A stretch of 64,000 nucleotides of DNA from Pseudoxanthomonas gei. GTDB taxonomy: Bacteria; Pseudomonadota; Gammaproteobacteria; Xanthomonadales; Xanthomonadaceae. This document shows positions 60,841 to 64,000 of this stretch, one piece after another. The DNA lies in contig NZ_QOVG01000002.1 in NCBI RefSeq assembly GCF_010119615.1, positions 62,001-126,000 on the forward strand. The letters run 5' to 3'. The position numbers and the translations under genes were made by a program. Each line of letters starts with the position of its first letter. Position 1 is the first letter of the stretch. The notes beneath the pieces are model-generated. The model saw nothing but the letters and a program-made list of their open reading frames with translations. It ran no database searches and was not told the origin of the DNA.

Positions 60841-61080
60841 CTACTGCTGGCTGTCGAGGAAACGCATGGCGTCGTCGAACAATTTGGCCATGCTCAGCAT
60901 GGCCAGCGCCGAACCCAGCCCGAACCAGAACAGCATGCCCGCGCACACGCCCGCGTAGTGTGGCGAAGCGCAATACCGCTCGGGCTCATAGACATGACCC
61001 AGGCCCATGACGAAACTGCCGCCGGCCATGATCACCAGCGCCAGCAGTCCGAACCACGCCACGGGAAAGGGCTTCTTCAC
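60841..61080 (-). CDS. Possible small two-helix membrane protein
   Basis: The 79-residue product from a GTG at 61080 has two helices (VAWFGLLALVIMAGGSFVMG and GMLFWFGLGSALAMLSMAKL), two cysteines between them (RYCASPHYAGVC) and an acidic end. A longer form from TTG 61125 would add a CxxC segment. No clear ribosome binding site is seen, so both the start and the reality of the gene are uncertain. Confidence 0.42.
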   Translation of the reverse strand: MKKPFPVAWFGLLALVIMAGGSFVMGLGHVYEPERYCASPHYAGVCAGMLFWFGLGSALAMLSMAKLFDDAMRFLDSQQ

Positions 61081-61217
61081 GGCAAAAAGGGTCGCGCAAT
61101 CGCGACAGCCGGAAAGAGAACCCAATCCCAGAACCGCGCATGCCGCTCATACGGTGGGCGCCCCCCATTGCTGCATCCCCGGATACCGGTACCAGGTGAG
61201 CCAAGCCATCCGGCTGG

Positions 61218-61490
61218 CTAGTTCCTCCGCTTGACCCCCGGCACCGCCAGCTCCACCAGCTCGGCGGTCCAGTCCTCCACGAAAGCCTGGCAGCGCTCGG
61301 CGATGTATTCGCTCTGCCGCGCATACGCCGGCACGACCGGGCCGGCGGTGGAATTTTCCAGGGCTTCGCGCCACGCCTTCAGCAGTTCGTTGGAATCGCG
61401 GTGCGTTTGCGCCAACGCGCGCAGCGCGGCACGCAGCACGTAGACCTGGGCCTGCAGGTCGCAGATGATTTCTTCGGTGGTCTTGTCCAT
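61218..61490 (-). CDS. Small protein of unknown function
   Basis: The 90-residue protein is mainly helical (EEIICDLQAQVYVLRAALRA, then AERCQAFVEDWTAELVEL) with two cysteines. GGAGGG lies at about 12 bases and AAGG at 5 bases before the ATG. It lies downstream of hsp20 in the same direction, separated by a hairpin. No family recognised. Confidence 0.6.
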   Translation of the reverse strand: MDKTTEEIICDLQAQVYVLRAALRALAQTHRDSNELLKAWREALENSTAGPVVPAYARQSEYIAERCQAFVEDWTAELVELAVPGVKRRN

Positions 61491-61552
61491 GCGCCTTACC
61501 CTCCGGTCATGCGCGTGTGGTTGTCGCATGTGGTTGTAATGCTGCCAGTGCA

Positions 61553-61575
61553 GCCGCCCGGCATGGCCGGGCGGC
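61553..61575. terminator. Perfect hairpin downstream of hsp20
   Basis: GCCGCCCGGC-ATG-GCCGGGCGGC is a perfect 10-base-pair hairpin, 46 bases after the hsp20 stop. No T run follows on either strand, so it may be a REP rather than a true terminator. Confidence 0.45.
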
Positions 61576-61620
61576 TTGCGGACCTCCAGTGCACTCGCTT
61601 GATCGAGGGCAGTCCTGGCC

Positions 61621-62097
61621 TCAGGAATTCAACGTGCTGCCAACCTGGATGCGGCGCGGCGTGGTTTCCGGCCGCTTGGGAATGACGATCTCCAGCACGC
61701 CATTGCGGCCCGAGGCGGTGATGCCTTCGGGGTTGGCGCTGTCGGGCAGGGCGAAGCGGCGATGGAAGAGTCCGTGGCGGCGTTCAACACGCGAAAAGCT
61801 GGTGCCTTCGCTGCGGGTTTCCAGGGTGCGCTCGCCCTTGATGGCCAGCATGCCCTTGTCCATCTGCACTTCGATGTCGCCGGGCTCGACGCCGGGAATA
61901 TCGGCCAACAGGATGAAGCGGTCGGCTTCTTCCTTGATATCCACGTGTGGCGTCCACTGGCTGGTCACCACATTGGAATCCTCGTTGCCGCCCTGCTGCA
62001 TGCCGCCGTCGAACAGGCGGTCGAACAGCTGCCGGAGCGGGTCCTGGAGAGTGTTCTGATTCAGCCAGCTGGACTGGCTGACCATAGGCTTGGTCAT
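61621..62097 (-). CDS. Hsp20/alpha-crystallin small heat-shock protein
   Basis: The 158-residue chaperone holds unfolding proteins under stress. The alpha-crystallin domain (about 48-145) has WTPHVDIKEEADRFILLADI, ERRHGLFHRRFALPDSAN and the A-x-x-x-N-G-V-L-type motif GRNGVLEIVIPK. The C-terminal IxV-like anchor is RIQV. AAAGGAGACTCGCC precedes the ATG. A sigma-32-like promoter and a hairpin lie in the leader. Confidence 0.92.
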   Translation of the reverse strand: MTKPMVSQSSWLNQNTLQDPLRQLFDRLFDGGMQQGGNEDSNVVTSQWTPHVDIKEEADRFILLADIPGVEPGDIEVQMDKGMLAIKGERTLETRSEGTSFSRVERRHGLFHRRFALPDSANPEGITASGRNGVLEIVIPKRPETTPRRIQVGSTLNS

Positions 62098-62131
62098 GGC
62101 GAGTCTCCTTTGAATTGTGTATGGGTCTCGG

Positions 62132-62186
62132 GTGGCACGGCGGGTGCCACAACGCGGAAAATAGTTCGCACCAGGCAGGTTTCAAG
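62132..62186 (-). promoter_or_regulatory. Candidate sigma-32 promoter and leader hairpin of hsp20
   Basis: On the minus strand CTTGAAA (62186-62180) matches the sigma-32 -35 element. CTATTTTC stands 15 bases on, in the place of the -10 (a weak match to CCCCATNT). Just downstream, GTGGCAC-CCGCC-GTGCCAC (62150-62132) would form a 7-base-pair hairpin in the 5' leader, about 35 bases before the start codon. Confidence 0.4.
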
Positions 62187-62367
62187 TGCGCCCGGGCAGC
62201 TTCGATTCAGGCCTTGTTTAGCACTGCGCCAGCGTGCCGGTGACGTCGAAAATTGGCACTACGCGGCCAGTGTTGCGGCCCGGCGGCGCCTTCGTCCGGA
62301 GCTTCGCGTACCGCCGAGGCTGAGTTCAATGTTACCGGGGTCGAGTGCAAGGTCGCGGAGCCTGATC

Positions 62368-62605
62368 ACAGGCTTCCGGAGGCTGAGTGCAAGGTCGGGA
62401 GGCTGATCGCAGGGTTCCAGAGGCTGAGCGCAAGGTCGGCAAGGCTGAGCGCAGGGTTCCAGAGGCTGAGCGCAGGGTCGGCGAGGCTGATCACAGGGTT
62501 CCAGAGGCTGAGCGCAGGGTCGGCGAGGCTGATCGCAGGGTTCCAGAGGCTGAGCACAGGGTCGGCGAGGCTGATCGCACGGTTCCGGAGCCTGGTCGCA
62601 AGGTC
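62368..62605. repeat. 42-bp tandem repeat, about five to six units
   Basis: The anchor GGTTCC recurs at 62413, 62455, 62497, 62539 and 62581 with an exact spacing of 42. Each unit is two related 21-mers, GAGGCTGAGCGCAGGGTTCCA-like and GAGGCTGATCGCAGGGTCGGC-like. Because 42 is a multiple of three and stops are absent, both strands stay open. The plus strand would encode heptads of the type AERRVPE/AERRVGE. No ribosome binding site or start supports expression. The remaining non-coding DNA up to 62753 shows one REP copy. Confidence 0.88.
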
Positions 62606-62621
62606 AGCTAGGCTGCTCACA

Positions 62622-62655
62622 GCCCACGTAGGGCGGGTCTTGACCCGCCATCCGG
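62622..62655. repeat. GGCGGGTCTTGACCCGCC REP, single copy
   Basis: GTAGGGCGGGTCTTGACCCGCC, the same palindrome as in the 187-bp array near 28.1-28.8 kb, occurs here next to the 42-bp array. Confidence 0.75.
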
Positions 62656-62753
62656 AGCCTCGCGGACCGCACCGGCGCTGGATCCAAGCGGCAACCGCCC
62701 GCCGCGGCAATGGCGTCCCTGCAAGGGGGGATCAAGGCCCGCCTGCCGACGAT

Positions 62754-63923
62754 TCACTCTTCGCGCTTGGCTGGACTCAATTCCGCAAACAGGCTGGCCA
62801 TCACTGCACGGGTGGCCTTGTCACCGCCCATGTCCTCGGTGGCGTTGGCCACCACCAGTACGCCGGTATCTGCTTTCGGGAACAGCACCGCCCACGCCAG
62901 CCAGTTGCCGTCGGAACCGCCATGCACCAGCACCGGCCCGGCGCGGCCGGCAATCGACGCCTGCACGCCCCAGTCCATGCCGCTGGGACTGCCGGGCTGG
63001 GCGGTCTGCATCAGCGCGTACGAGGCCGGCTTCAGCAACTTGCCGTCGCCGCGGCTGCCAGCCAGCTGGTCCAGGCAGAACTTCGCCCAGTCCTGCAGGG
63101 TCATGTGCAGGTTGCCGGCGGCGGTGTAGACCATCGGCACGCCGTCGTCTGATTTTGTCATCGGCGCGGTGACCGGCTTGCCGGCGCGATGGCCGCGCGG
63201 CTGGCCGTCAACGGTCGGGCCGAAGCCGGCGCTGGCCATGCCCAGCGGCTGGAACACCTCGCGGCGCATCAGCTCCTCGAAATCGGCGCCGGCCGCGCGC
63301 TCGGCGATGACCGCGGCAATCAGGAAGCCTGTATTGCAGTAGACGAACGCGGTGCCGGGCGCGGCGACGGGCGCTTCCTTCAATGCCGCGCTGACCAGTG
63401 CCAGGCGTTGCACCGGCAGGGGTCGGGCATCGGTGAAGAAGCCGTCCAGCAGCTTCACGTCGCCGATGTTCTCCGGCAGGCCCGAATGGTGCGACAGCAA
63501 CTGCACCAGGGTCACCGCACGATATTCAGCACGCATGGAACCGGCCAGCTCGGGCAGCATCTGCGCCAGCGGCGCATCCCATGACAGCACGCCGCGATCC
63601 ACCAGTTTCGCGACCAGGGCTACGGTCATCGGCTTGGCGGTCGAGCCGATCAGCCACACGTCCGCGCTGCGCACTACCTCGGCTTGGTCGTTGCGACGCA
63701 CGCCGCGCACGGCCTGTGCCATGACCTTGCCGTCGCGCATCACCAGCGCACCCAGCGCCGGCGTCCGCGTGCCTTCCATGGCCTGCTTGAGCACGGCGTC
63801 GAGGTCCAGCGTCGCCGGCGCCTGCGCACCTGGCGCATCGGCGGCCCGCGCCGCGTGTGCCTGCAGCAAGAACAGGGGCGCCAGCATCAGCGAGAGGAAC
63901 AGGCGGCGCTTGAAATGCTTCAA
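62754..63923 (-). CDS. Class C beta-lactamase-like serine hydrolase (exported)
   Basis: The protein of about 389 residues has a signal peptide (KHFKRRLFLSLMLAPLFLLQAHAARA). The penicillin-binding fold shows the nucleophile motif SxxK in GSTAKP, YxN as YCN in AFVYCNTGF, and HxG in LVHGGSDG in place of KTG. This suits esterases, D-aminopeptidases or carboxypeptidases of the beta-lactamase/PBP4* type more than a true antibiotic-hydrolysing enzyme. The start is uncertain: TTG 63923 gives the best signal peptide, while GTG 63950 or 63959 are alternatives. Confidence 0.8.
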   Translation of the reverse strand: MKHFKRRLFLSLMLAPLFLLQAHAARAADAPGAQAPATLDLDAVLKQAMEGTRTPALGALVMRDGKVMAQAVRGVRRNDQAEVVRSADVWLIGSTAKPMTVALVAKLVDRGVLSWDAPLAQMLPELAGSMRAEYRAVTLVQLLSHHSGLPENIGDVKLLDGFFTDARPLPVQRLALVSAALKEAPVAAPGTAFVYCNTGFLIAAVIAERAAGADFEELMRREVFQPLGMASAGFGPTVDGQPRGHRAGKPVTAPMTKSDDGVPMVYTAAGNLHMTLQDWAKFCLDQLAGSRGDGKLLKPASYALMQTAQPGSPSGMDWGVQASIAGRAGPVLVHGGSDGNWLAWAVLFPKADTGVLVVANATEDMGGDKATRAVMASLFAELSPAKREE

Positions 63924-64000
63924 GGTGATTCCCGTGGAAGTCGTTCGCACAGTGGGCACGACGTCGACGCGGCTGTCGAGTGCCAGATGGAGGGAGTCAT

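Noticed and set aside
62366..62710. Minus-strand frame through the 42-bp repeat
   Set aside because: It has no ribosome binding site and its N-terminal part is translated REP sequence. Kept only as a repeat observation.
63920..64000. Possible 3' end of another minus-strand gene entering the window (stop TGA at 63922-63920)
   Set aside because: Only about 27 codons are visible with no recognisable motif. Its overlap with the TTG start as TTGA is suggestive but not enough.

Overview
The window looks like a chromosomal segment of a high-GC gammaproteobacterium of the Xanthomonadaceae/Lysobacteraceae (Stenotrophomonas, Pseudoxanthomonas, Luteimonas or Lysobacter type). The evidence is the strong G/C third-position bias, the gene families (MucD/DegQ-type protease, class II ribonucleotide reductase, lysine-rich H1-like protein, pcm-tolC pair, GT39 glycosyltransferase, several diguanylate cyclases) and many REP-type hairpin repeats of the kind scattered through these genomes. 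The assignment is by pattern recognition, without a search. No rRNA, tRNA, CRISPR, prophage or plasmid backbone was seen.

Layout. 0-4 kb: end of an ABC-2 permease, a DesK/DesR-like two-component pair and a CHASE3-GAF-GGDEF diguanylate cyclase. 4-9 kb (minus strand): leucyl aminopeptidase and a YigB-like HAD phosphatase in overlap, an AI-2E family membrane protein, and a three-gene envelope stress-type cluster (DUF883, holin-X-like, small partner). 9-15 kb: a Do-family periplasmic protease, then a split B12-dependent ribonucleotide reductase (nrdJa and nrdJb) whose halves are separated by a lysine-rich H1-like gene and hairpin repeats. 15-20.3 kb: an AT-richer accessory island (DUF2971, PIN-like, two secreted unknowns, a UDG-like protein) punctuated by at least six copies of an inverted repeat with core GGGGTCAGGTTCATTTC. 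20-25.5 kb: GAP/Sap membrane protein, RAYT relic, ICL/PEPM enzyme, lipoprotein, VOC protein, FKBP isomerase, and an intact RAYT transposase next to its probable REPs. 25.6-27.8 kb (minus): a GntA/YcgG-like putative N-hydroxylase, a DUF1989 protein and a cysteine-dioxygenase-like cupin. 28-31.4 kb: two tandem-repeat arrays (187 bp and 86 bp units) around two PAS-GGDEF diguanylate cyclases.

31.6-45.5 kb is a mosaic of short transcription units: GT39 glycosyltransferase, four VOC/PhnB-like proteins in the wider area, a vanadium-haloperoxidase-like protein lacking its catalytic-loop His and divergent from a CadC-like regulator with a TolB/WD40-type sensor, YihY/BrkB membrane protein, a 217-bp REPIN array, GST, dienelactone hydrolase and PHB-depolymerase-like esterase. 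45.6-53 kb: tolC and pcm on the minus strand, then a TetR repressor divergent from an RND adaptor and pump, together able to form a tripartite efflux system. 53-64 kb: secreted PA-domain metalloprotease translationally coupled to a small secreted protein, a GHGNDK-repeat secreted protein, FAD monooxygenase, four-fold repeated COG4705-like membrane protein, EamA-type transporter, Hsp20, a 42-bp minisatellite and a class C beta-lactamase-like serine hydrolase.

The points most worth following are the GntA-DUF1989-thiol-dioxygenase cluster, the ribonucleotide reductase split by a DNA-binding protein gene and carrying a repeat inside its coding sequence, the repeat-delimited AT-rich island, and the haloperoxidase with a replaced catalytic residue. 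Start codons were moved inward from the longest open frame wherever a ribosome binding site, signal peptide or family alignment argued for it.
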